Below are positions 17,542-26,051 of a DNA stretch of 64,000 nucleotides, in pieces. This DNA comes from Microbacterium sp. (GTDB lineage: Bacteria; Actinomycetota; Actinomycetes; Actinomycetales; Microbacteriaceae). Location: positions 310,001 to 374,000 of the forward strand of contig JAITLK010000003.1 of assembly GCA_031277945.1 (NCBI GenBank), read 5' to 3'. The position numbers and the translations under genes were made by a program. Every line of letters begins with the position of its first letter. The first letter of the stretch is position 1. The notes under the pieces are model-generated. The model saw only the letters and a list, made by a program, of their open reading frames with translations, made no database searches and had not been told where the DNA came from.

Positions 17542-18504
17542 TCAGCCCGCCGCGGGTGTGGACGACTCGATCTTGACGACGAACACGAGGGTCTCGTTCG
17601 CGAGCTCGTTGCCGGTCCCGGCATAGCCGCACTTCGGCGGCATGGCGACGAGCACTGTGGAGCCGACCTTCTGATCCTCGAGTGCGCGCTTGAAGCCGGT
17701 GACCACACCGGTGGTGGCGAAGGTCGCGGGCTCACCGCGGTCCCAGCTGCTGTCGAAGACGGTGCCGTCCGACCACTTCACACCGGTGTAGTCGACCGTC
17801 ACGTTGTCGCCCTCGCCGACCACGGCACCGTCGCCCTCGGTGAGCACGCTCAGTTCCACCTCGGCGGGGGCAGCGGTACCAGCGGGAATGGTGATGGTGG
17901 GCTTGCCCGCCGTGTCGAAGGCCACCTCGGGGAGCTTTCCGGGCTCGTCCGAGACCGTGCACCACTGCGCACCGGGGGTGGCACCGAGCACATCGAACAC
18001 CCAGTATCCGGCGGAGCCGTCCTGCTGCGGCGCAGCGATCACGATGCGGCTTCCCACGGTGGCGCAGCCGAAGATCTGACCGATACCGGTCGTGGAGGTC
18101 AGCTGCTCGTTGAGCCCGGTGCCGTCGTGGCCCTGGTCCGACGTCTGCTTCCCCGTGGCATCGAACATCGTGACGGCGTAGTTCACGTAGTCGCCGTCTG
18201 CGAGCTTGTCTCCGCTGCCGTCAACGGCCACGGTGCGCTGGATCTCGGTGGGAACCGCGGCGTCGCCGATCGAGATGGCGGGTGCCGCGGCGAGGTCATC
18301 ACCGGTGACGGTGATCGACTTCGAGATGTCGCCTTCGGCTGCAGGCTGCTCGCACACGTCGGTGGCGGCGGCGGCTCCGGCAGAGGTCGACGATGACGCC
18401 GTCGCCGACGAACTGGCGTCAGGCGTGGATACTCCCGCACAGGACGTCAGCGCGAGGGCCGCGAGGCCGAGGGCGATCAGGGGGAACAGACGGCGTGAGC
18501 GCAC
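17542..18504 (-). CDS. FKBP-type peptidyl-prolyl isomerase lipoprotein
   Basis: Secreted foldase of 320 aa. A signal peptide ends in the lipobox LTSC (about residues 19-22), followed by a Ser/Ala-rich linker. A first FKBP-like domain (about 50-180) appears degenerate. A second, canonical FKBP domain (about 220-315) has the signatures VTVDYTG, WSDGTVFDSSWDRGEPATF, GFKRALEDQKVGSTVLVAMPP and LVFVVKI. It probably helps fold exported proteins on the outer face of the membrane. The GTG start at 18504 follows AGAGGTG. Confidence 0.93.
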   Translation of the reverse strand: MRSRRLFPLIALGLAALALTSCAGVSTPDASSSATASSSTSAGAAAATDVCEQPAAEGDISKSITVTGDDLAAAPAISIGDAAVPTEIQRTVAVDGSGDKLADGDYVNYAVTMFDATGKQTSDQGHDGTGLNEQLTSTTGIGQIFGCATVGSRIVIAAPQQDGSAGYWVFDVLGATPGAQWCTVSDEPGKLPEVAFDTAGKPTITIPAGTAAPAEVELSVLTEGDGAVVGEGDNVTVDYTGVKWSDGTVFDSSWDRGEPATFATTGVVTGFKRALEDQKVGSTVLVAMPPKCGYAGTGNELANETLVFVVKIESSTPAAG

Positions 18505-18642
18505 GAAGGCACCTCTCTTGTTCGGACGAGTTCCTCATTGTCCCGCATCCCCATACGGATCTGCTGAGAACGATGAGCCTCAGCCACGGGAGGGGACGCG
18601 CGCGGATGACGGGGCATGCCGGGTAAGGAATGCGCTGCGCGT

Positions 18643-18648
18643 TAAAAT
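18643..18648 (+). promoter_or_regulatory. -10 element (TAAAAT) of leaderless plsC
   Basis: TAAAAT followed by six bases (CTCCCA) and the ATG at 18655. It is an AT-rich patch in very GC-rich surroundings and there is no SD. Confidence 0.6.
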
Positions 18649-18654
18649 CTCCCA

Positions 18655-19443
18655 ATGACCTCTCACGAGTCCGAGAACGCCGACGAGCCCGAAGTCGACA
18701 CCCGTACGGACTCCGCCGGCACCATGAACCGGGGTGCGTACTCCCTCGGCCGGCTGGCGATCGGCTCGATCGCCCGTCTGATCTACCGGCCTCGTATCGA
18801 GGGGAGTGAGAACATCCCACGCTCCGGCGGCGTGATCCTGGCGAGCAATCACCTCTCGTTCATCGATTCGATCGCGATCCCGGTCGCTGCGCCGCGTCCC
18901 GTGCACTTCCTGGCGAAGTCGAGCTACTTCGACGGCACGGGATTCGGCGGCTGGGCATCGCGCACGTTCTTCACCTCCATCGGGGCGATCCCGGTGCGAC
19001 GTGGCGCCGGTCAGGCTGCGCTGGACGCGCTGGACCAGCAGCGTCAGATCCTCGACCAGGGCCGGGCCGTCGCACTGTACCCGGAAGGCACTCGCTCACT
19101 GGACGGTCGGCTGTACAAGGGACGCACCGGCGTCGCGTTCCTCGCCCTGCAGACCGGTGCACCGGTGGTGCCCGTCGGCCTCATCGGCACGGACAAGGCG
19201 CTGCCCAAGGGGGCGAAGTTCCCCTCTCGCAAGGAGCGCATCACGGTGCGCTTCGGCGAGCCGATCGATGTCACCCGTCATGGCTCCGCCGATTCCGGAC
19301 GGGCGCGTCGCCTCGCCACCGATGAGATCATGGCGGCGATTCATGCGCTGTCCGGTCAGGAGCTGGCGGGCGTGTACAACGAGGCCCCGGCGCAGAACCC
19401 GATCGAGCGCATCAAGCAGGTCCTCCCCCACGAGCGGCGCTGA
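18655..19443 (+). CDS. 1-acyl-sn-glycerol-3-phosphate acyltransferase (PlsC-like)
   Basis: Membrane-associated acyltransferase of 262 aa that would transfer an acyl chain to lysophosphatidic acid in phospholipid synthesis. The catalytic HX4D motif is NHLSFID (His66, Asp71), and the second motif EGTRS lies near residues 143-147, followed by the PVVPVGLIGTD segment. No separate TM helix is obvious. The final codons (PHERR and stop) form the first unit of an 18-base tandem repeat that continues downstream. Initiation appears leaderless. The exact acceptor lipid is unknown. Confidence 0.92.
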   Translation: MTSHESENADEPEVDTRTDSAGTMNRGAYSLGRLAIGSIARLIYRPRIEGSENIPRSGGVILASNHLSFIDSIAIPVAAPRPVHFLAKSSYFDGTGFGGWASRTFFTSIGAIPVRRGAGQAALDALDQQRQILDQGRAVALYPEGTRSLDGRLYKGRTGVAFLALQTGAPVVPVGLIGTDKALPKGAKFPSRKERITVRFGEPIDVTRHGSADSGRARRLATDEIMAAIHALSGQELAGVYNEAPAQNPIERIKQVLPHERR

Positions 19444-19494
19444 CCCCACGAGCGGCGCTGACCCCACGAGCAGCGCTGACCCCACGAGCAGCGC
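19426..19494. repeat. 18-bp tandem repeat spanning the plsC stop codon
   Basis: Nearly four copies of CCCCACGAGCGGCGCTGA: 19426-19443, 19444-19461, 19462-19479 (one base changed) and a partial copy at 19480-19494. The first copy encodes the last five residues and stop of plsC, so every full copy brings an in-frame TGA. Confidence 0.95.
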
Positions 19495-19515
19495 GGCCTC
19501 CCGAGCAGCCCTGCG

Positions 19516-19980
19516 TCACGCGGCGGAGACGTCCGGTTCGATCCGAACGGGGAAGTTGACCGAGTTCGCGATGAAGCACCACTCGTGCGCATCGTGGTGT
19601 GCCGCCACGGCGCGCTCGATCATGTCGGCATCCCGCACGGTCACGCGAGGGCGGAGCACGACCTCGGTGAACCGTCCGCCGTTGCCCTCGGTGATCATCG
19701 TCCCCGACGCATCGTCTGAGTACGCGACGACGACCACGCCGGCCAGTACACACGCGTGCAGGTAGCTGAGCAGGTGGCAGGACACCAGCGAGGACAGCAG
19801 CAGGTCCTCGGGGTTCCAGCGCTGCGGATCGCCGCGGAAGGGCTTGTCCGCGGACGCCAGCAGATCGGCTTTCCCGTCGACGCGCACGGTCACCGAGCGT
19901 TCGTAGTCCCGGTAGCCGGTCGTTCCCGCGCCGGTGTTCCCCGTCCACTCGGCGTTCTGACGGTACTCGTGCTCGCTCAT
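19516..19980 (-). CDS. OsmC family protein
   Basis: OsmC/Ohr-superfamily protein of 154 aa; relatives are Cys-dependent peroxidases or stress proteins. Cys68 and Cys77 lie in the central helix (LVSCHLLSYLHACVLAG) and another Cys is in HEWCFIANS near residue 134. In the best-studied members the redox pair is one Cys in the central helix and one in the C-terminal helix, so the peroxidatic pair here needs alignment. The N-terminus (EYRQNAEWTGNTG-GTTGYRDYER) resembles the actinobacterial OsmC subgroup. A GAGACT hexamer six bases before the ATG may be its -10 box. Convergent with plsC. Confidence 0.9.
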   Translation of the reverse strand: MSEHEYRQNAEWTGNTGAGTTGYRDYERSVTVRVDGKADLLASADKPFRGDPQRWNPEDLLLSSLVSCHLLSYLHACVLAGVVVVAYSDDASGTMITEGNGGRFTEVVLRPRVTVRDADMIERAVAAHHDAHEWCFIANSVNFPVRIEPDVSAA

Positions 19981-20038
19981 GCTGGCAGTCTCTCACGGCG
20001 GCAGGCCGGCGGTCCGCGGAAGCGCTCTCGTGCGCCGC

Positions 20039-20044
20039 TAGGCT
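20039..20044 (+). promoter_or_regulatory. -10 element (TAGGCT) of leaderless asparaginase gene
   Basis: TAGGCT, six bases (GGGACG), then GTG at 20051. There is no SD upstream of this GTG. Confidence 0.6.
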
Positions 20045-20050
20045 GGGACG

Positions 20051-21052
20051 GTGACGGTGATGGAAACCTTCGGTGTGCAGGATGCGATCGAGCTGGCAGT
20101 GGTGGATCGCAACGGCTTCGTGGAATCCCGGCACGCCGGCGCAGCCATCGTACTCAGCCCTGATGGTGAAGTACGGGCGTCGTTCGGACGCCCCGACGCC
20201 CTGATCCTCCCGCGCTCGACGATGAAGCCTCTGCAGGCCCTCGGATCTCTCACCGCAGGTGCCCAGCTGGCGGGCGAACAACTCGCCATCTCCACAGCCA
20301 GCCACGTCGGCACCGATCTCCACGTCGAGGTGGTCACCGAGATGCTGCGCGGTGCCGGGCTTCGCCCTTCTGCTCTGGAGTGCCCTGCTTCCTGGCCCGC
20401 GGATAGCGCCACGCGGGACAATATGATCCGGCGGGGCGAGGAGATGTCCCCGCTGCGGATGGCTTGCTCCGGAAAGCATGCCGCGATGCTGCTCGCGTGC
20501 CGGGCGTCGGGGTGGGAGACCGCCGGCTATACCGATCCCGCACACCCGCTGCAGGCACACACACGAGACGTCATCGAGCGCTTCGTCGGCGAGAAGATGC
20601 AGATCACGACCATCGACGGGTGCGGTGCCCCCGTGTACGCGATGACGCTGGCCGGTCTCGCGCGTGCGATCCAGCGCGTCGGCACCGCCTCGGAACGATC
20701 GCCGTTCGCGCTGTACCGCCTGGCCGGAGAGCTGATGCGTGCGGTGCGCGAGAATCCGTGGACCATCGAAGGCCCCGGACGCCCCGACAGTCTGCTCGTA
20801 GAGCGGCTCGGCGTCTACTCCAAGTTCGGTGCCGAAGGCGTGCAGACCATGGTCGCCGCAGATGGCACGACCGTCGTGGTGAAGACGCTGGACGGCTCCA
20901 CCCGCGCCGGTCACACCGTCGCCGTGCATCTGCTCGGCCAGGCCGGGGCCCTCTCCGCGGCACAGGTCGCGGAGGCTGATGCGCTCCTCGGCCTGGATGT
21001 GCGCGGTGGCGGTCGCCCAGTGGGCCGGATCCGCTCGACGGTTCACCTCTGA
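20051..21052 (+). CDS. Asparaginase (asparaginase II family, pfam06089 type)
   Basis: Predicted L-asparaginase of 333 aa, hydrolysing asparagine to aspartate and ammonia. It belongs to the Rhizobium-type family rather than the classical bacterial type I/II enzymes. Family features include the Ser-containing LPRSTMKPLQA (about residues 52-62), RMACSGKHAAML, IDGCGAPVYAMTLAGLA and SKFGAEGVQ. Start is GTG at 20051, supported by the -10 spacing; an ATG three codons later (20060) is the alternative. No signal peptide, so cytoplasmic. Confidence 0.9.
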   Translation: MTVMETFGVQDAIELAVVDRNGFVESRHAGAAIVLSPDGEVRASFGRPDALILPRSTMKPLQALGSLTAGAQLAGEQLAISTASHVGTDLHVEVVTEMLRGAGLRPSALECPASWPADSATRDNMIRRGEEMSPLRMACSGKHAAMLLACRASGWETAGYTDPAHPLQAHTRDVIERFVGEKMQITTIDGCGAPVYAMTLAGLARAIQRVGTASERSPFALYRLAGELMRAVRENPWTIEGPGRPDSLLVERLGVYSKFGAEGVQTMVAADGTTVVVKTLDGSTRAGHTVAVHLLGQAGALSAAQVAEADALLGLDVRGGGRPVGRIRSTVHL

Positions 21053-21095
21053 TCTCACTTCCGGCACCGGCCGCAGCCGGGCCCTGTCATTGCCC

Positions 21096-24059
21096 TCATT
21101 CCCACGACACCCGCGTCAATGCGGTGCCCATGCGGCACAGCCACGCTCGACCCGGTAGCGCGAACGGCGGCAGCGCACGGTCACCGGTGAGGGTTCGTAC
21201 ATCGCCGGAGCACTCCGCTGCGATCACCAGCTCCCCCTCTCGCCGCACCGATTCGAGCAGCCGCCACGCACGCTGCCATTGCTCGGGGTCTCCCACCAGA
21301 ACGACGCCACGCGGCGGATCGAGCTCTGTGGCAGGGACGTCCGAGACGGAGAGCAGCGTCGCCCCCCAGATCCGCTCGAGGTGGCGGTGACGCTGAGATG
21401 ATCCCCGGAGCACCACCCCGGTGAGGGCGGCGGCGCCGCCGGGACGCCAGCGTGCAAGGCCCGGGGATTGAGCCGCGGAGTCGTTTGGTCTCCCTCCCCA
21501 GACGCGGATGTCCCCAACCCCGTCTCGCCGGAGCGCGATTCTCGTCGGCCGCCGCGACGGGCTGGGTCTGCGACCACCGATCTCCTCACCCCGCCCCGAT
21601 GGCGCCACAGGTGCACCGTCACGAGGAGAAGAAGATTCGCCGTCACGCCACAGCAACTGGACTTCCTTCCCGTCGAGGGTGGCCCGACCGGGTGGACGAG
21701 TACCACGAAAGCCCACCGAGTCCCCTCCGGCAAGCAGATGGTCGGCACGGCTCGCCTGGGCGAGCACCGCCCGCCGGGGAAGGAGCTCGACGATGCGTGC
21801 GCACGGTCCTGACGCACGTTGCACCGTGACGACCACCGTCGTGCCGGTCATTCCGGCCCGCCGCACGAGGCTCTCCAACCGGCTCGCTGCGTCAGTCGCC
21901 CACGGCTCGGGCCACATCGTGAGAAGCACGTCCAGGTCATCCACGAGAACGAGCTCGGGCGAGGCCGCCTCCCAGAGCGCGAGCGCATCCCATGCCGCCT
22001 CGGGCTCCGGTGGGAGCCGAAGGGCGTGTGCCACTTCCGCACCCAGGAGATCGATGAAGGCGGTCTTTCCGGACTTCGCCCTGCCCAGTAGGACCAGCCC
22101 CCGCTCCCCGAGGCGCACCCGCACCGGCAGCCGCCGCTGATGATCGGGGTCATCCGCCACGCCGATGAGGATATGTCGTGCGTCGTCGTCGGAGTCCCTC
22201 GGACTAACGAAGTCCGCTGCCTCGCCGACGCTGATGCGGTCGGGAAGCGGAGGCAGCCACGGTCGTACGAGCGGGAGCTTCGCATGGGGGCCAGCGGCGA
22301 GTCGATCGATGTCCGCGCCCGAGGTCAGCGCGATGCGGGTCCGTACCGGCACGGCATCACCGCTGCGACGGATGTACGCTATGCCGCGCCCGTCCGGGCC
22401 GCCGGATATGTCTGCGGCGCTGTCACCACCGATCACGGCGCGGCTGTCCTGCTCGCTGGACACGCGCAGCGCGATCCGGAGCGGGCAGTTGGCCAGCGTG
22501 GCATCGCGCACCGCTCCCGCAACCCGCTGAGCGCCGATCACGAGATGCATGCCGAGCGCTCGACCGCGCGCGGCAATGTCGGTGAAGACGGGTTCCACCT
22601 CCGGATGCTGCGAGATGAGTGCGGGAAACTCGTCCACCACGATGACGAGGCGAGGCAGATCCACGCGGCTGTCACGGATATCGCGCGCCCCGGCCGCGGC
22701 GATCACACCTTCGCGGCGTCGGATCTCCGCCGCGAGCGAACGCACTGCGCGCTCGGCGAGATCCCCGTCGAGATCCGTCAGCACACCGACAACGTGCGGC
22801 AGGGCCGCAAGCGGCTCGAATGCGGTCCCGCCCTTGAAGTCTGCCAGCAGCAGTTGCACCGCCTCCGGCGGAAACGAACGGCACAGCGCTGCGACCCACG
22901 TGATGAGGAACTCACTCTTGCCTGCGCCCGTGGTCCCCACCACGACCGCGTGGGGGCCGTCCGTCACGATGTCCACGGCCGCGTCCTGTCCCCCGGAGCT
23001 TCCGATGCAGGTCGCCAGCTCGCCCTCGGCATCACCGAGGTCCGCGAAATGTACGAGTGCGTCCTCGGAAGATGCCTCGCTGTGCACGCGGCCCACCAGC
23101 GCCCGCGCGGTGCTCACGGCCTGCGCCTCGGACACCGCTTCGCAGCGCAGAGGGGCAGTCACGGCCCCGCGACCGACAACGGCTGTCAGAGCATCCTCCA
23201 GTTCAATCACCGTGGGAGCACCGGCGGGCACGCTGCCCCGGCGATCCACCCAGCTCACGGTCACGTCCGCAGGAGGGCGAGGATCCGTCGGCGCGACGAG
23301 CGCGAGAGTGCGCGCGCCCGGCCCACCCCGCGCGTGGGGAAGGTAGACCGGCCAGGTCTCACCCCGCGCCAGCACCTGCCATTGCCCGGGCGGATGGAGC
23401 AGGCAGGCGTGCAGAACGATGGCACGCGCCACCGCCGCCGCCGCGACCGGGTTGCCCCGCACACAGATGTCCCCGTCCAGGGCCACCGCGATCGGCGATT
23501 GTGTCAGCGACTGCGCGAGTGCGCGCAGCTCCCGCACCTCGGGCCGGTCATCGCCGCGGCCGATGCTGGTCGCGACAGCAACGGTGCCGCTGCCGAGCGT
23601 CACCGTTCCTTCCCGCTGAGAGTGTGCGCGCCACACCGCCTCCGGTGTAGCGAGAAGATCGGCGGTGCTCGGATGGACCGCCCACCGCGCGCGGCGCGCC
23701 TGCGCATGACGTTCCGCGATGCTGATCGTGGCGGCGTCCACAGCCGCGAGGAAGGCCACACGCTCGCGGCGACTCTCTCGCCGGCGCCCTCGAGCCCGAT
23801 CGGCGAGACCGGCCGCGAGCATCAGCGGACCGAGCGCCGCGAACCACAGCATGAGGGCGGAGCCCGTCATCGCGAACATGCCCATCGCTCCCACCACCGG
23901 GACCACCGCAGCCACCAGGGGCAGGGACGGGCCCGGCTGCGGGGAGGGAGCGGGCGGCAGAGCGAGCGGTTCATCCCCGGAGGGTGTCTGCGCAGCGAGG
24001 AGAAAGCTCATCCCCCGACGATGCCGGATCAGTGCCGCCGAGAGGGGTTGAGTCCCCAT
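21096..24059 (-). CDS. FtsK/SpoIIIE-type ATPase, EccC/EssC-like
   Basis: Large membrane-anchored ATPase of 987 aa similar to the motor of type VII secretion systems. Two TM segments (about residues 46-85) are followed by a linker domain. The first ATPase domain has Walker A GTTGAGKS (375-382) and Walker B LVIVVDE (471-477). The second has Walker A GRAKSGKT (659-666) and Walker B LVLVDDLD (703-710). A third module (about 850-987) lacks a P-loop. No EsxA/B, EccB, EccD or mycosin gene is in the window, so it is an orphan here. An ATG at residue 17 is an alternative start. It lies 104 bases downstream of a PP2C gene on the same strand. Confidence 0.88.
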   Translation of the reverse strand: MGTQPLSAALIRHRRGMSFLLAAQTPSGDEPLALPPAPSPQPGPSLPLVAAVVPVVGAMGMFAMTGSALMLWFAALGPLMLAAGLADRARGRRRESRRERVAFLAAVDAATISIAERHAQARRARWAVHPSTADLLATPEAVWRAHSQREGTVTLGSGTVAVATSIGRGDDRPEVRELRALAQSLTQSPIAVALDGDICVRGNPVAAAAVARAIVLHACLLHPPGQWQVLARGETWPVYLPHARGGPGARTLALVAPTDPRPPADVTVSWVDRRGSVPAGAPTVIELEDALTAVVGRGAVTAPLRCEAVSEAQAVSTARALVGRVHSEASSEDALVHFADLGDAEGELATCIGSSGGQDAAVDIVTDGPHAVVVGTTGAGKSEFLITWVAALCRSFPPEAVQLLLADFKGGTAFEPLAALPHVVGVLTDLDGDLAERAVRSLAAEIRRREGVIAAAGARDIRDSRVDLPRLVIVVDEFPALISQHPEVEPVFTDIAARGRALGMHLVIGAQRVAGAVRDATLANCPLRIALRVSSEQDSRAVIGGDSAADISGGPDGRGIAYIRRSGDAVPVRTRIALTSGADIDRLAAGPHAKLPLVRPWLPPLPDRISVGEAADFVSPRDSDDDARHILIGVADDPDHQRRLPVRVRLGERGLVLLGRAKSGKTAFIDLLGAEVAHALRLPPEPEAAWDALALWEAASPELVLVDDLDVLLTMWPEPWATDAASRLESLVRRAGMTGTTVVVTVQRASGPCARIVELLPRRAVLAQASRADHLLAGGDSVGFRGTRPPGRATLDGKEVQLLWRDGESSSPRDGAPVAPSGRGEEIGGRRPSPSRRPTRIALRRDGVGDIRVWGGRPNDSAAQSPGLARWRPGGAAALTGVVLRGSSQRHRHLERIWGATLLSVSDVPATELDPPRGVVLVGDPEQWQRAWRLLESVRREGELVIAAECSGDVRTLTGDRALPPFALPGRAWLCRMGTALTRVSWE

Positions 24060-24163
24060 GACCAGAACAACCCTCCCCCGGCACGGGCGCTGGGGAGGAA
24101 GCGCGCAGCGTCACGCCAGGGTGGGCCGAGCTACATCAGGTCGGCAGGCGCAGGAGCTCTGCG

Positions 24164-24949
24164 TCAGCGCGAGGCCGGCGTGCGGGCGACGTCCAGCACG
24201 ATGATGGTCACGTTGTCGCGACCACCATTCTCCAGCGCCGCCTGCATCATCGCGTCGACGGCGTCACGCGGGTCGGGGTTGGCGTTCAGGAAGTGCTGAA
24301 TCCCGTAGTCGGTGAGTTCTTTGGTGAGACCGTCCGAACACACGACGAAGCGGTCGCCGTCGCAGATCTCCACGCGGACGTAGTCGGGAACGACCTTGTC
24401 GCTCGGCCCGACCGCCCGGGTGATGACGTTGCCGTAGGGGTGGTTCTCCGCCTCCTCCGGACTGAGTCGCCCGGCAGCGATGAGCTCCTGAACAACCGAG
24501 TGATCCGTGGTGAGCTGGTCGAGCTGGCCGTCGCGCAGCAGGTACACGCGGGAGTCGCCGATGTTGAGCGTCACCCAGGACTCACGCGCGGCGTCCGTGT
24601 CGAGGTAGACACCGGTGAGCGTCGTGCCCGTTCCTTCATCGGTGGTCTCCGGGTGCGACATGATGTCGGCCACGGCACGCGTAAGCGATCGCTCGATGGC
24701 CTTCGAGGTGACCTTGCCCTTTTCCACCATCGCACGCAGACGCTCCACCGTGCTGGCGCTCGCGATCTCGCCGCCGATGTGCCCACCCATACCGTCAGCG
24801 ACGACGAACAACGGATAGTCCGTGAGGAACGCGTCCTGATTGACCTCGCGTCGCCGGCCGGTGTCCGTGGCGCCGTACCAGCGAAGCGTGACGTCATCAC
24901 CACTCGGCAACGCGACCACGAGGGATTCGGTCGTGCCGCGCTCCGTCAC
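24164..24949 (-). CDS. PP2C-family serine/threonine phosphatase
   Basis: Metal-dependent protein phosphatase of 261 aa that would reverse Ser/Thr kinase signalling. The metal-binding motifs of the PP2C fold are present in order: RREVNQDAF (about residue 34), VVADGMGGH (about 50), GTTLTGVY, NIGDSRVYLLRDG, DHSVVQELI, and VVCSDGLT followed by GGRDNVTIIV. The GTG at 24949 follows GAGGGAGG by six bases. No TM segment. It precedes the EccC-like ATPase on the same strand, suggesting a shared transcript; no kinase or FHA gene is close by. Confidence 0.95.
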   Translation of the reverse strand: MTERGTTESLVVALPSGDDVTLRWYGATDTGRRREVNQDAFLTDYPLFVVADGMGGHIGGEIASASTVERLRAMVEKGKVTSKAIERSLTRAVADIMSHPETTDEGTGTTLTGVYLDTDAARESWVTLNIGDSRVYLLRDGQLDQLTTDHSVVQELIAAGRLSPEEAENHPYGNVITRAVGPSDKVVPDYVRVEICDGDRFVVCSDGLTKELTDYGIQHFLNANPDPRDAVDAMMQAALENGGRDNVTIIVLDVARTPASR

Positions 24950-25111
24950 GCCGGGCCTCCCTCAGGTTCTGATGCCTCGCGTCGAGGCTGTCATTCATCC
25001 TAGTAGACGAGCACGCCCTCATCCCACGCGCACCACGGGTCTCCGGGAATCGGATCGGTCGCTGCGGGCACAACGGTGAAGAATGTGACGAGCTCATGAT
25101 GGTGTCCCTCG

Positions 25112-25140
25112 TTGCCTCACAGGGATGTGCATACTACCGT
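25112..25140 (+). promoter_or_regulatory. Promoter of DUF4870 gene
   Basis: TTGCCT (25112-25117), 17-base spacer, TACCGT (25135-25140), about 65 bases before the SD. This is the only recognisable element in the 264-base gap 24950-25213. Confidence 0.5.
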
Positions 25141-25213
25141 TATTGCTTGCGGACCTCGCATTCCGCGCCCCGCCTGATTTTCTGCGCGGAACGAAACAGA
25201 AGGAAGGCCCCAC

Positions 25214-25993
25214 ATGAGCGATCCGAACGGCTCCCAGCCGCAGCAGCCCCAGGAGCCCTACGGCGCTCCGCAGCCGCCGGCTCAGGACCCCGCAGCGGGC
25301 CAGCCGCAGCCCGGCGCCCACGACCCGAACGCCGGTCAGCCCCAGCCCCCGCAGTACGATGCGCCCGCAGCTCCGCAGTACGGAGCTCCCCAGGCGCCGC
25401 CGCAGGGCGCGCCCCAGTACGGTGCACCGCAGGCCCCGCAGTACGGCGCACCGCAGTACGGGGCACCGCAGGCGCCCCAGTACGGAGCACCCCAGACTCC
25501 CCAGTACGGAGCTCCGCAGGGAGCACCTCAGCACGGAGCACCGCAGTACGGGGCGCCGCAGGCACCCCAGTACGGCGCACCGCAGCCCGGCTACGGCCAG
25601 CCCCCGTACCCGGCCGGAGGCAACGCGCCCTACACCCCGCAGCAGGATCAGACCATGGCGATGTGGGCGCACCTCGGTGGCATCCTGTCCATCATCCCGC
25701 CGCTCATCATCTGGCTGATCGGCAAGGACCGTGGTCCCCGCACGAGCGTGGAGGGCAAGGAGGCGGTGAACTGGCAGATCACCGTCATCATCGGCCAGGT
25801 CGCGGTCGCCATCGTCGCCGCCATCCTGTCGGCGATCCTCTGGTCGACCGGCGCCTGGGGCGTCGCAAGCCTGGTCAGCAATCTGCCCTGGCTCCTCTGG
25901 GTCGCGAACGTGGTGTTCTGCATCATCGCCGCGCTCAAGGTCAACAGCGGCGGCAGCTACCGCTACCCCGTCAACTTCCGCTTCATCAAGTAG
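25214..25993 (+). CDS. DUF4870 membrane protein with Pro/Gln/Tyr repeat N-terminus
   Basis: Membrane protein of 259 aa. Residues 1-145 are a low-complexity cytoplasmic or disordered region built from repeats of QYGAPQ with AP-rich spacers. Residues 150-255 form a DUF4870 domain with about three TM segments (WAHLGGILSIIPPLIIWLI, WQITVIIGQVAVAIVAAILSAI, LLWVANVVFCIIAALKV). DUF4870 proteins are small membrane proteins without an assigned function; Pro/Gln/Tyr-rich tails are common on actinobacterial envelope proteins. The ATG follows AAGGAAGG. Confidence 0.9.
   Translation: MSDPNGSQPQQPQEPYGAPQPPAQDPAAGQPQPGAHDPNAGQPQPPQYDAPAAPQYGAPQAPPQGAPQYGAPQAPQYGAPQYGAPQAPQYGAPQTPQYGAPQGAPQHGAPQYGAPQAPQYGAPQPGYGQPPYPAGGNAPYTPQQDQTMAMWAHLGGILSIIPPLIIWLIGKDRGPRTSVEGKEAVNWQITVIIGQVAVAIVAAILSAILWSTGAWGVASLVSNLPWLLWVANVVFCIIAALKVNSGGSYRYPVNFRFIK
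25374..25590 (+). repeat. Tandem QYGAPQ-coding repeats
   Basis: About ten imperfect copies of a CAGTAC-GG-GC-CC(G/C)CAG unit encode QYGAPQ or QHGAPQ, often separated by AP. It lies within the N-terminal half of the DUF4870 gene and is a likely hotspot for length variation. Confidence 0.9.
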
Positions 25994-26002
25994 GCGTGAA
26001 GA

Positions 26003-26040
26003 GAAGAAGGGGCCGGAGCATCTGCTCCGGCCCCTTCTTC
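26003..26040. terminator. Strong bidirectional terminator between DUF4870 gene and yaaA
   Basis: Perfect 18-base arms GAAGAAGGGGCCGGAGCA / TGCTCCGGCCCCTTCTTC around a TC centre, ending in CTTCTTC runs on both strands. It lies between convergent genes. Confidence 0.88.
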
Positions 26041-26051
26041 GTCCCCGGGTC

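Noticed and set aside
25374..25590. CRISPR-like array
   Set aside because: The repeats are in frame within a coding gene, have very short spacers and no cas genes; they encode QYGAPQ.
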